A stretch of 6,704 nt of DNA from Treponema sp. (GCA_031267115.1 JAIRZS010000115.1:1-6704), one strand, 5' to 3'; positions 1 through 5,673 are shown, counted from the stretch's first letter. Translations and numbers: made by a program. Notes: generated by a model from the letters alone, not told the origin.

Positions 1-68
1 GATTTACAGTACACTACCGCGGGGCCGGGCCTGCCCGGATGCTTGTCGTCAGCCATGCTGTTAGCCAT
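1..68 (-). CDS. Start of an unidentified gene, cut by the left edge
   Basis: An ATG at 68..66 opens a minus-strand frame that stays open for 22 codons to the window edge, beginning MANSMADDKHPGRPG and then AVVYC. A run of five G on the minus strand (78..74) lies 5 bases before the ATG and can serve as ribosome binding site. A second in-frame ATG at 56..54 is a possible alternative start but has no clear site of its own. A sigma70-like promoter about 30 bases upstream supports this as a separate transcription unit from the iron operon. Too little protein is visible to name a family, and I do not recognise it. The single visible cysteine near the edge gives no function by itself. It could be a gene that works with the iron operon, but nothing seen proves that. 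Confidence 0.5.
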   Translation of the reverse strand, partial: MANSMADDKHPGRPGPAVVYCK

Positions 69-99
69 CGTTTCCCCCTTTTCCACCAAAATTGTGAAA

Positions 100-128
100 A
101 TTCTACACCCCTTTCCCGGCATAGTCAA
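100..128 (-). promoter_or_regulatory. Sigma70-type promoter for the left-edge gene
   Basis: On the minus strand there is a -35 hexamer TTGACT (128..123), a spacer of exactly 17 bases, and a -10 hexamer TAGAAT (105..100). Each hexamer differs from the TTGACA/TATAAT consensus by one base. Transcription would start near 92 to 94, giving a leader of about 25 bases before the ATG at 68 with its G-rich ribosome binding site. The heptamer repeat block begins directly upstream of the -35 box, with its first copy at 135..141. No operator palindrome is evident between the promoter and the gene. Confidence 0.7.
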
Positions 129-134
129 GTTCAA

Positions 135-265
135 CAGTGAGTTTAACAGTGAGCAATGAACAGTGAGCAATGAACAATGAACAATGAACAGTGAGCAATG
201 AGGAATGAACAATGAGCAATGGAAGACCTGCTATCTGCTAATTGTTAATTGTTAATTGTTAATTG
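135..265. repeat. Heptanucleotide tandem repeat block 1
   Basis: From 147 to 265 the sequence is 17 consecutive 7-base units in one unbroken phase. Units 1 to 11 (147..223) are CAGTGAG, CAATGAA, CAATGAG and close variants. Units 12 and 13 (AGACCTG, CTATCTG) are degenerate. Units 14 to 17 (238..265) are CTAATTG followed by three TTAATTG. A further CAGTGAG at 135..141 is separated by a 5-base offset. The reverse complement of TTAATTG is CAATTAA, one base from CAATGAA, so the two halves face each other as a loose inverted repeat around 224..237. The block resembles the short tandemly repeated heptamers known from cyanobacteria. It contains no gene and lies just upstream of the promoter at 100..128. 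Confidence 0.9.
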
Positions 266-294
266 TTACTCGACTTTGCGGTAATTCTTTACTT

Positions 295-394
295 GGGGGG
301 GTAGCGGAGGACACGCGGGGCGGGGCCGGAGCGCAGGGGGGCCGGACGGCGGCCTGCCGCGCTGCGCGCCCGCGGTTTGGTAACAGGCCCCCCT
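295..394. other. GC-rich island with an imperfect stem-loop
   Basis: This non-coding stretch between the two heptamer blocks is made almost entirely of G and C, in sharp contrast to its A/T-rich neighbours. A 9-bp perfect stem can form between AGGGGGGCC (335..343) and GGCCCCCCT (386..394), with an inner stem CCGCG (357..361) and CGCGG (371..375). An alternative pairing joins GGCCTG (351..356) and CAGGCC (384..389). On the minus strand, the direction of the iron operon that ends at 446, no T-run follows the stem. On the plus strand only four T follow it (394..397). It may help end transcription of the operon, but it is not a canonical intrinsic terminator. I see no open frame of interest here. 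Confidence 0.4.
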
Positions 395-436
395 TTTACT
401 GTTAACTGCTAATTGCTAATTGCTAATTGCTAATTG
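395..436. repeat. Heptanucleotide tandem repeat block 2
   Basis: Six 7-base units in one phase: TTTACTG, TTAACTG, and then four identical CTAATTG (409..436). The block ends 9 bases beyond the stop codon of the FMN-binding lipoprotein gene, so it is the first sequence transcribed after that gene. The units are of the same family as the right half of block 1 (CTAATTG and TTAATTG) and in the same orientation, but not in the same 7-base register. Four perfect copies suggest recent expansion or homogenisation. Confidence 0.9.
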
Positions 437-445
437 CTGCGCCGC

Positions 446-868
446 TTATTTCCCGGCTTTTTCCAGGGCGGCTTCCACCGCTTCGATAAACTGGTCGTAG
501 GCGATAGTAGCGCCGCTCACGGCGTCTACCTTTTTAAGATCCCCGGTCTCCCGGTAGGTTTCGGCGTATTTCTCCATGGCCCGGACCGCGAGCTGGGCTT
601 TATTGTAAAAATCCTGGCTGGAAATTTCCCCGTTTACCTTGCCGTAATTTTCGTCCTTGGCGGTCCCGTCTTTCTGCCAGGTAACAAACCGGCAGTCTGC
701 GATCCGCTCCCCGGCAATAGTAACCGTTACCTCCCCCCAGGCGCCCGTATCGTCCTCGCCGCTCCTCCCGGTATAGACCCCGTCCCGGTAAGCCGCTTTC
801 CCGCAGCCTCCCAGCATCGCCGCCGCCAGAACCGCAATCCCCAAAAAACAAAAGCGTCCCTTTTTCAT
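446..868 (-). CDS. FMN-binding domain lipoprotein, candidate covalent flavoprotein
   Basis: The 140-residue product has a lipoprotein signal peptide (positive MKKGR, hydrophobic stretch, lipobox LGGC with Cys22), so it should be anchored on the outer face of the inner membrane. The rest, from about 27 to 137, fits an FMN-binding domain of the RnfG/NqrC/PplA type. It carries DAVSGAT at 115..121, matching the flavinylation consensus in which an ApbE-type transferase links FMN to the threonine, here Thr121. The family passes electrons between membrane redox proteins and extracytoplasmic acceptors. The ATG at 868 is preceded by a strong AAAGGAGG site, and the gap from the ATPase gene is 62 bases. 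It is the last gene of the P19-type iron operon, where Campylobacter has thioredoxin-like genes, so it is probably the electron donor or relay for that system. The family call is firm and the iron role is inferred. Confidence 0.88.
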   Translation of the reverse strand: MKKGRFCFLGIAVLAAAMLGGCGKAAYRDGVYTGRSGEDDTGAWGEVTVTIAGERIADCRFVTWQKDGTAKDENYGKVNGEISSQDFYNKAQLAVRAMEKYAETYRETGDLKKVDAVSGATIAYDQFIEAVEAALEKAGK

Positions 869-930
869 AAAAGCCTTCCTCCTTTCCCTTAATATAAACT
901 TGGCCCGGTATATCTTCGCGGCACAGCAGC

Positions 931-1596
931 TTACCTGGTGTTTGCAATAATCCGCGCCAGGCGCCCGTGTTCCAGAACCACAGTCCGTTCCGCGTCTTCC
1001 GCCACCTCCGGGTCATGGGTTACCACAATAATAGTGCTCCCCTCGGCGTGGAGCTTCTTGAAAATATCAATGACAATCTGCTCGTTGGCCTCGTCCAGGT
1101 TTCCCGTAGGCTCGTCCGCCAGGATCAGCATGGGGTAGTTGATAAGGGCCCTCGCGATGCAGACCCGCTGCTGCTCCCCCCCCGAAAGCTGGCTGGGAAG
1201 ATGCCTGGCGCGCGAGGCCAGCCCAACCCGTTCCAGGGCCTCCATCGCCTCCTTTTCGTCCGGCATACTGTGGTAGTATTGCGCCACCATAACATTTTCC
1301 AGGGCGGTAAGGTAATTTACCAGGTGGAACTGCTGGAAGATAAGCCCAATCTTGTCCCGCCTTATAGCCGTCAGGTTCCTCGCGCTCTCCCGCGAAATAT
1401 TCACGCCGTCCAGGATAAGCTGCCCCGCCGAAGGCTTGTCCATACAGCCGATAATGTTCATCATGGTAGTTTTCCCCGACCCGGAAGGCCCCATAATCGC
1501 AAGCCATTCCCCCTGCTTAACCGTAAGGTTGATATCCCGCAGGGCCTGGAGGGACCCATAGGCTTTGGAAATATCCTGTAACTCCAGCAAATCCAT
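931..1596 (-). CDS. ABC transporter ATPase of the P19 iron operon (MacB/LolD type)
   Basis: This cytoplasmic ATPase of 221 residues should power the two permeases encoded just upstream. All the motifs are present: Walker A GPSGSGKTT at 36..44, Q-loop IFQQF around Gln88, signature LSGGEQQ at 137..143, Walker B LILADEP at 157..163, D-loop GNLD at 165..168, and the switch histidine in VTHD (His194). The short length, the GNLD form and the lack of extra domains fit the LolD/MacB/FtsE group, whose members do mechanical work on periplasmic proteins more often than simple import. I chose the ATG at 1596 because GGAG lies 6 bases before it and the protein then starts MDLLELQDISKAYG, typical for the family. 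The frame also has an ATG at 1623 without a ribosome binding site. A 153-base gap with hairpins separates it from the permease stop. The exact substrate cannot be read from sequence. Confidence 0.93.
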   Translation of the reverse strand: MDLLELQDISKAYGSLQALRDINLTVKQGEWLAIMGPSGSGKTTMMNIIGCMDKPSAGQLILDGVNISRESARNLTAIRRDKIGLIFQQFHLVNYLTALENVMVAQYYHSMPDEKEAMEALERVGLASRARHLPSQLSGGEQQRVCIARALINYPMLILADEPTGNLDEANEQIVIDIFKKLHAEGSTIIVVTHDPEVAEDAERTVVLEHGRLARIIANTR

Positions 1597-1602
1597 AGCA
1601 GA

Positions 1603-1606
1603 CTCC
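1603..1606 (-). promoter_or_regulatory. Ribosome binding site that fixes the ATPase start
   Basis: GGAG on the minus strand, 6 bases upstream of the ATG at 1596. The upstream in-frame ATG at 1623 has only CCCAAATTCGA ahead of it, so the shorter 221-residue product is preferred over the 230-residue one. Confidence 0.65.
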
Positions 1607-1638
1607 GTAAAACGTATTTTCATTCGAATTTGGGCGCA

Positions 1639-1661
1639 TTTCCGGCGCCCCGCGCCGGAAA
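1639..1661 (-). repeat. Stem-loop between permease 2 and ATPase genes
   Basis: A perfect 10-bp inverted repeat, TTTCCGGCGC (1639..1648) and GCGCCGGAAA (1652..1661), with a 3-base loop. It lies about 33 bases upstream of the ATPase ribosome binding site. No T-run follows it on the minus strand, so it is unlikely to be a full terminator. It may process, stabilise or attenuate the message before the ATPase gene. Confidence 0.6.
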
Positions 1662-1680
1662 CCGGGCTTTCCGCTTGTAT

Positions 1681-1705
1681 CTTTTGCCGCCTGCGGCGCC
1701 AAAAG
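1681..1705 (-). repeat. Second stem-loop upstream of the ATPase gene
   Basis: CTTTTG (1681..1686) pairs with CAAAAG (1700..1705). Past one C/C mismatch, CGCC (1688..1691) pairs with GGCG (1695..1698), leaving a 3-base loop. Just upstream in transcription, right after the permease stop at 1750, a weaker pairing GTGC/GCAC (1725..1728 with 1745..1748) encloses CGGA/TCCG. The whole 1597..1749 gap is therefore rich in secondary structure and has no open frame of its own. Confidence 0.5.
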
Positions 1706-1749
1706 GATACCGCTCCAATCCCTTGTGCAGTCCGGAAGCGCTCCGCACT

Positions 1750-2886
1750 TTACTCGCCTCTCAGCACGATAGCAGGGTCCACATCCGCGGCGCTCCGTAC
1801 CGGGATAATGCAGGCAGCCCCGGTAACGATGATCGACGCCGCTATGGTAACCGGCAGGAGCAGCGGCTGGAAGGCAATGGACCGGCTGAACACGTTAAGC
1901 CCCACCCCCTGGGCGAACACAAAGCCGAAGACCGCGCCCAGAAGCCCCCCCAGGCCGCCCAGGAAGATTCCCTCCCCCAGGAATTCGGCTGCAAGGCTGC
2001 TGTTTGCCGCGCCCAGGGCTTTGCGCAGGCCAATCTCCCGCCGCCGTTCGGCCACCACCGCCATCATCGTGGTAGCCACGCAGATCATGATAAGGAGCAG
2101 GACAATCACCGTCACCAGGTATATCAGGGCCTGGAGCTTGGTAAGCACCGCCCCCTCGGATTCAGTAAGGCGCTTTACCAGCCTGGGGCTTACCCCCGGG
2201 ACCTCCCCGGCTATCCGCGCGGCAAGGGCCTCCAGGGTTTCGGCAGGGGCGGAGACGCTGCACTCAACCACGTCGATTTTCCCCTCCTCCCCGGTCATGG
2301 CCTCAAGATCGCCCAGGGCCATAAAGACAAAGGCCTCCTCGGTGCCGCCGGACTGCATAATCCCCGAAACCTCAAAATCCCGGCTAAAAGCCTTCCCGGA
2401 AGGGCCGGTCCCGGTAACGGTAAAAGGGCTTCCCGGCAGGAGCCGGATCGTGTCCGCCACTTCCTGGCCGATAAGGGCCTCCCCGGCGGCCCCGGGCCAG
2501 CGGCCTGATACAAACCAGTAGGGGCTTGTTTTCCGGGCCTCCGCCAGGTCTGTCCCCGCCGCCATGAACGGCTGCTCGTTGATCTTTATCATCTGGTAGC
2601 GGTAGGGCGCCGCGCCGACAAGGCCTTCGCGGGGCAGGCGGGCAAGGGCCGCCTCCGCCCGTTCCGTGTCCATAAGGGCATCCTGCCCCGCGGGGATCAG
2701 CACGAAATTCGTCCCGTAAGACCGGAATTCCTGGCCCATCTGCCGGGGTATGTCGTAGTAAATAGTTATAAGCCCCGAAAGTATGGTAGCGCCTATAGCC
2801 ACCGCGAGGAGGGCCACGATCATCCGGGAACGGCGCCGCAGCAGGGAGCTTACCACCATCTTTAGGTAAAAACGCTGCCTGTTCAT
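1750..2886 (-). CDS. ABC permease 2 of the P19 iron operon (FtsX/MacB type)
   Basis: This 378-residue inner-membrane protein has the MacB/FtsX layout. There is one N-terminal membrane helix (about 23..45), an extracytoplasmic domain of roughly 205 residues (46..250), and three C-terminal helices (about 253..277, 300..325, 341..362). The cytoplasmic coupling segment AERRREIGLRKALGA (279..293) follows the second helix, and the C-terminus DPAIVLRGE is the usual end of this family. It should form a heterodimer with the permease encoded just upstream and bind the ATPase encoded downstream. It corresponds in position to Campylobacter Cj1662. The ATG at 2886 follows a purine-rich site within a 12-base gap, so translation is probably coupled to permease 1. 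The function in iron uptake comes from gene order; the actual substrate of such permeases in this system is not settled. Confidence 0.9.
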   Translation of the reverse strand: MNRQRFYLKMVVSSLLRRRSRMIVALLAVAIGATILSGLITIYYDIPRQMGQEFRSYGTNFVLIPAGQDALMDTERAEAALARLPREGLVGAAPYRYQMIKINEQPFMAAGTDLAEARKTSPYWFVSGRWPGAAGEALIGQEVADTIRLLPGSPFTVTGTGPSGKAFSRDFEVSGIMQSGGTEEAFVFMALGDLEAMTGEEGKIDVVECSVSAPAETLEALAARIAGEVPGVSPRLVKRLTESEGAVLTKLQALIYLVTVIVLLLIMICVATTMMAVVAERRREIGLRKALGAANSSLAAEFLGEGIFLGGLGGLLGAVFGFVFAQGVGLNVFSRSIAFQPLLLPVTIAASIIVTGAACIIPVRSAADVDPAIVLRGE

Positions 2887-2898
2887 TCCCCCTCCCTT

Positions 2899-4191
2899 TT
2901 ACCTGCCATGAAGCACCTCGGCGGGCCGGAGGGAGAGGAGGAGCCGGACGGAGGGCAGGCTCCCCGCCAGGGTAACCAGGAACACCAGCACCGCCACCAG
3001 CGGTATCACCATGGGCTTGATGTCAATGGCCGAACCGAAAACCGACCGGCCTATTACCTGGGCAAAGCCCAGGCCCGCAAAGTAGCCCGCCGTCCCCCCC
3101 AGGATTCCGGTAATAATAATTTCCGTAAGCACCAGCGCGGATATGGGGCCGTCATAGGCCCCCACCGCCTTAAGCAGCCCTATTTCGGCGGCCCGTTCCA
3201 TCACGCTGGCCGTTACCAGGTTGGAGATTCCCAGGGCGGAACCGGCTAGGCTTAGTATGGTGATAAGGAGCATGAGAAGCTGTGTCTTTTCCAGAATAGC
3301 GCCCTCGGATTCCGCCACCTGCCTTATAGGCTTGGAGACCGCGCCGCTTATTACCTCGTCTATCTGGTAGCAAATGGCGCTTACATACGCGGTACAGTAC
3401 CAAGTTTCCATTTCCTTTATCGAAAGGCTCTTGGGGTCCTGGGCCGCCCTGCGGGAAAGCTCGTTGTCCGGGGTGGTAAGGGCGCTCACCTCGACCCGGC
3501 TTACCAGGCCCGGCCTGTCCGCCAGCTCCTGGACGCTTGCCAGGGGCAGGTAAAACGCCTCGTCCTCGTCGCCGCCCGCGCTGAAGATCCCCTCCAGGGT
3601 AAATTCCCGGCTTCCCTCCCCGGTTTGGAAGGCCACGGTATCCCCCAGTTTAAGGCCGTACTTTGCCGCGGCGGCCTCCCCGGCCATAACGCAGCCGGTA
3701 TCGCTGTCGGCAAGCCAGCGGCCGCGCAGATCCCACCAGTTTTTAAGGTTCCGCATCCCCGTGTCCAGGCTTTCGCCGGTGGGCAGTTCCAGGTGGTGGC
3801 TGAACCAGGTGCCAACCAGCTTCGCTTCCCCGGTTCCGGCAGGGGCCGAAACCAGGCGGGCGCGGGCGTTGAGATAGGGGGTAAAATCTACAATATTAAA
3901 AGCCCAGAAAATGGTTTTGATCTTTCCCAGTTCCGCCTCGTCCAGGTACTTGTCCGATACCCCGGAACCCTCGCTTACCCCGTAGAGATCGTCCAGCAAA
4001 GACGCCCCCCGGGGAAGGACATTGATATTGGCCCCGTAGGTTTTAAGCTCCTGGTTTACCTTATCCCCCACGTCGAGCATCACGTTCAGCATAGCCGTCG
4101 CCAGGGACGCGCCCAGGGCGATGGTAAAGGCCACCATGAGCATCTTGCCCTTCTGCCTGAAAAGGGTTCCCCGTACCATTCTCCAAAACAT
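2899..4191 (-). CDS. ABC permease 1 of the P19 iron operon (FtsX/MacB type)
   Basis: This 430-residue inner-membrane protein has an N-terminal helix (about 17..39), a large extracytoplasmic domain (40..300), and three C-terminal helices (about 304..327, 351..375, 393..413). The coupling segment MERAAEIGLLKAVGA (331..345) and the C-terminal LRPAEVLHG are hallmarks of the FtsX/MacB permease fold. The domain contains Cys266 and Cys274 in WYCTAYVSAICYQIDE, shortly before the second helix, which is a possible redox or metal site. I chose the ATG at 4191 because AGGAG lies 8 bases upstream and MFWRMVRGTLFRQKGK is a typical beginning. An in-frame ATG at 4221 would start inside a large hairpin and lacks a site. 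Position and partner genes match Campylobacter Cj1661. Fusion, frameshift and truncation are not seen. Confidence 0.9.
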   Translation of the reverse strand: MFWRMVRGTLFRQKGKMLMVAFTIALGASLATAMLNVMLDVGDKVNQELKTYGANINVLPRGASLLDDLYGVSEGSGVSDKYLDEAELGKIKTIFWAFNIVDFTPYLNARARLVSAPAGTGEAKLVGTWFSHHLELPTGESLDTGMRNLKNWWDLRGRWLADSDTGCVMAGEAAAAKYGLKLGDTVAFQTGEGSREFTLEGIFSAGGDEDEAFYLPLASVQELADRPGLVSRVEVSALTTPDNELSRRAAQDPKSLSIKEMETWYCTAYVSAICYQIDEVISGAVSKPIRQVAESEGAILEKTQLLMLLITILSLAGSALGISNLVTASVMERAAEIGLLKAVGAYDGPISALVLTEIIITGILGGTAGYFAGLGFAQVIGRSVFGSAIDIKPMVIPLVAVLVFLVTLAGSLPSVRLLLSLRPAEVLHGR

Positions 4192-4199
4192 GGTTTCTT

Positions 4200-4204
4200 C
4201 TCCT
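4200..4204 (-). promoter_or_regulatory. Ribosome binding site that fixes the permease 1 start
   Basis: AGGAG on the minus strand, 8 bases upstream of the ATG at 4191 and only 6 bases beyond the end of the 4211..4246 hairpin. The site is thus free just outside the stem, and the alternative ATG at 4221 is buried in it. Confidence 0.7.
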
Positions 4205-4210
4205 ATTTGG

Positions 4211-4246
4211 AGTCTGTCCATAATGTAGACACATTATGGACAGACT
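4211..4246. repeat. 16-bp perfect palindromic hairpin, unit A
   Basis: AGTCTGTCCATAATGT (4211..4226) is the exact reverse complement of ACATTATGGACAGACT (4231..4246), with loop AGAC. It lies between the DUF2318 gene and permease 1, directly ahead of the permease ribosome binding site. Its outer GTCTGTCC/GGACAGAC stem is shared with unit B at 4293..4327, while the inner 7 bp differ. No T-run follows on the minus strand. It is either an intercistronic RNA structure or part of a small palindromic repeat element. Confidence 0.85.
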
Positions 4247-4258
4247 TCCTTGAAAACC

Positions 4259-4289
4259 GCATTTTTGCAGCCTTTAGGCGAAAAAATGC
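4259..4289. repeat. Middle hairpin between units A and B
   Basis: GCATTTTT (4259..4266) pairs with AAAAATGC (4282..4289). Inside, GCC (4270..4272) can pair with GGC (4277..4279) around TTTA. It fills most of the 46-base spacer between the two related palindromes, so the whole 4211..4327 stretch can fold as three consecutive stem-loops. Confidence 0.55.
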
Positions 4290-4292
4290 AAG

Positions 4293-4327
4293 GTCTGTCC
4301 GCAAAGTAACCGACTTTGTGGACAGAC
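4293..4327. repeat. 15-bp near-perfect palindromic hairpin, unit B
   Basis: GTCTGTCCGCAAAGT (4293..4307) faces ACTTTGTGGACAGAC (4313..4327) across the loop AACCG. There is one non-Watson-Crick position (4301 with 4319: G opposite T on the plus strand, so a G-U wobble in a plus transcript and C-A in the minus transcript). The outer arm begins one base after the DUF2318 stop codon (4331..4329). It shares its outer 8 bp with unit A. Confidence 0.8.
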
Positions 4328-4328
4328 A

Positions 4329-5627
4329 CTATTTAAACCTGGTTTTTTCCTTTTCCAGGTCGGCTGTTTCTATTATCATGGACCCGCTTCTCAGGGCGTA
4401 GGCCAGGGGGACGGGGTTGCAGCCCCCCTTAAAGCCGATGGTGGATATGTTCATTACCACGTCGCAGAGACGGCAGATAACCTCGTCTTTCCGTTCGTAA
4501 TAGCCTGTGGGGCCGCATATATCGCAGGCGTCAAGGCCTACCCCGTAGGCTACTGCGTTTTTCCTGATCACGATAAAGCGCACCTCGGTATTGTCCGAAG
4601 CCGTATACACAAAACGGTGGAGATGGCCGTCTTCCACCTGGGCAATAGGGATAATAATTTCATCCCCCGCCAGGGCCATAGGCTCCGCGGGAGAAAGCAC
4701 GACCCCCCGCGCGATATAGCTCTTGACAAAGGTAAGGAGAAAAACCGAAAGGGCAAACCCCGCCGCCACGGTCAGGCACATGCGCCGGTTTGTACGCCGG
4801 AAAAACCGGAGCTTCCGCCGTTTCGCCGGGTTGCCGCAGGCCGACAGGGGCTTAAAACTTCTGATAAAGACCGCAAGGGGCAGTAAAAGCCCAAGGCCCA
4901 TGAAACCGTAAAGAAAAACAATATTATGATTGACCGCCGCGACAATAAGGGCGAAAAGCCAGCGTATCATGGGAATCATGCGCCGGGCCAGCAGGAATTG
5001 CACGATAACGACCGCCTGGCTGCAGATATTGGCCAGGAGGGCTGCGGTAAGGGTTATCCTTAAAAATAATTCCGGCAGCGCCCTGCCGGTTCTGTAAAGG
5101 GCGAAGGCGGTAAGGACAACCGCCGCCAGGCCCCCGGCAAAGCCGATAAGCTTAAAAAGAAAATCGGTACTGAATACGCTTTCCCCTGCCAGGACAAATT
5201 CCGCGGGGTAAAGGAAAATAGTAGGCAGGGCGTAAAACAGCAAAGCCCCCAGGAGGAGGGCGGCTGTATAGTCGGGAATAGCTTCGGCCAGAAACGGCCT
5301 CTTTTGAACAAAAGCCGTTTTCCGCAAAAGCCTGGGTAATATCCTCCATTGGAAAAGAAGGTAAAGGATGCCGGACACAATGGCGAAAGACAGTATCCAG
5401 AGATTAAAAAAACCCCGGTTGATCAGGGCGGTGATGCGGCGTAATACCGCGAGGACAAGGGCGGCCCCCGTACCGGCGGCGCAGCCCCAAAGGGCGCGTA
5501 CCGTTCTCCTCCGGGCGGTTTCCCATTTGCCTTCATTTTCCCCCCGGCGGGCGGCGGCAAACAGCAAGGCCGTAAGTATCCCGGCCCCCAGTAAATTCTC
5601 AACTACCTGTACAAGATATCTAAGCAT
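4329..5627 (-). CDS. DUF2318/FtrD-like membrane protein with five-cysteine C-terminal domain
   Basis: This 432-residue protein has about eight predicted membrane helices (roughly 8..26, 45..63, 72..94, 120..137, 157..182, 190..212, 222..256, 287..306). A soluble C-terminal domain (307..432) carries CDIC (Cys368, Cys371), CRLC (Cys385, Cys388) and Cys403, plus His335 and His337. This cysteine array is the mark of the DUF2318 family, described as iron-sulfur-containing membrane proteins and found in P19/FTR1 iron loci (Cj1660, FtrD). It is probably an electron-transfer partner for ferric iron handling at the membrane; direction and substrate are inferred. I chose the ATG at 5627. A TTG at 5675 is also in frame, but it would translate through the 5646..5673 stem-loop and its AGGTGAG site is only 2 bases away. 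The site before 5627 (AGAG) is weak. The gene sits 61 bases after the P19 stop. Confidence 0.85.
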   Translation of the reverse strand: MLRYLVQVVENLLGAGILTALLFAAARRGENEGKWETARRRTVRALWGCAAGTGAALVLAVLRRITALINRGFFNLWILSFAIVSGILYLLFQWRILPRLLRKTAFVQKRPFLAEAIPDYTAALLLGALLFYALPTIFLYPAEFVLAGESVFSTDFLFKLIGFAGGLAAVVLTAFALYRTGRALPELFLRITLTAALLANICSQAVVIVQFLLARRMIPMIRWLFALIVAAVNHNIVFLYGFMGLGLLLPLAVFIRSFKPLSACGNPAKRRKLRFFRRTNRRMCLTVAAGFALSVFLLTFVKSYIARGVVLSPAEPMALAGDEIIIPIAQVEDGHLHRFVYTASDNTEVRFIVIRKNAVAYGVGLDACDICGPTGYYERKDEVICRLCDVVMNISTIGFKGGCNPVPLAYALRSGSMIIETADLEKEKTRFK

Positions 5628-5645
5628 TTTCTCTTTTTTTCGCAG

Positions 5646-5673
5646 GAAGGGCGGGAGCGGACTCCCGCCCTTC
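5646..5673 (-). repeat. 12-bp perfect stem-loop between P19 and DUF2318 genes
   Basis: GAAGGGCGGGAG (5646..5657) is the exact reverse complement of CTCCCGCCCTTC (5662..5673), with a four-base loop. It begins 15 bases after the P19 stop. The sequence following it on the minus strand is CTGCG and then A-rich, so it is not an intrinsic terminator for the operon. A strong hairpin directly after a highly expressed periplasmic protein gene often protects the upstream message from 3' decay, which would raise P19 relative to the membrane proteins. That role is inferred. Confidence 0.8.

Noticed and set aside
135..436. CRISPR array
   Set aside because: The repeats are 7 bases, directly adjoining and without spacers of constant length; no cas gene is present.
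1565..2521. Long plus-strand open frame antisense to permease 2
   Set aside because: Its product is rich in Arg, Pro, Ser and Ala with no recognisable domain, and it lies opposite a clear FtsX/MacB permease. Long antisense frames are expected in GC-rich coding DNA.
4192..4221. Longer permease 1 starting at the ATG at 4221
   Set aside because: That ATG is inside the 16-bp hairpin with no ribosome binding site, while the ATG at 4191 has AGGAG 8 bases upstream and a typical family N-terminus.
4211..4327. Intrinsic terminator inside the operon
   Set aside because: The stems are strong but no T-run follows either one on the minus strand, and the genes on both sides belong to the same functional set.
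3625..4401. Plus-strand open frame opposite permease 1, running through the 4211..4327 hairpins
   Set aside because: It crosses the palindromic gap and a coding gene on the other strand and shows no domain.
5646..5673. Intrinsic terminator after P19
   Set aside because: After the stem the minus strand reads CTGCG and then A-rich sequence. The T-run at 5684..5690 on the plus strand is too far from the stem and no plus-strand gene needs it.
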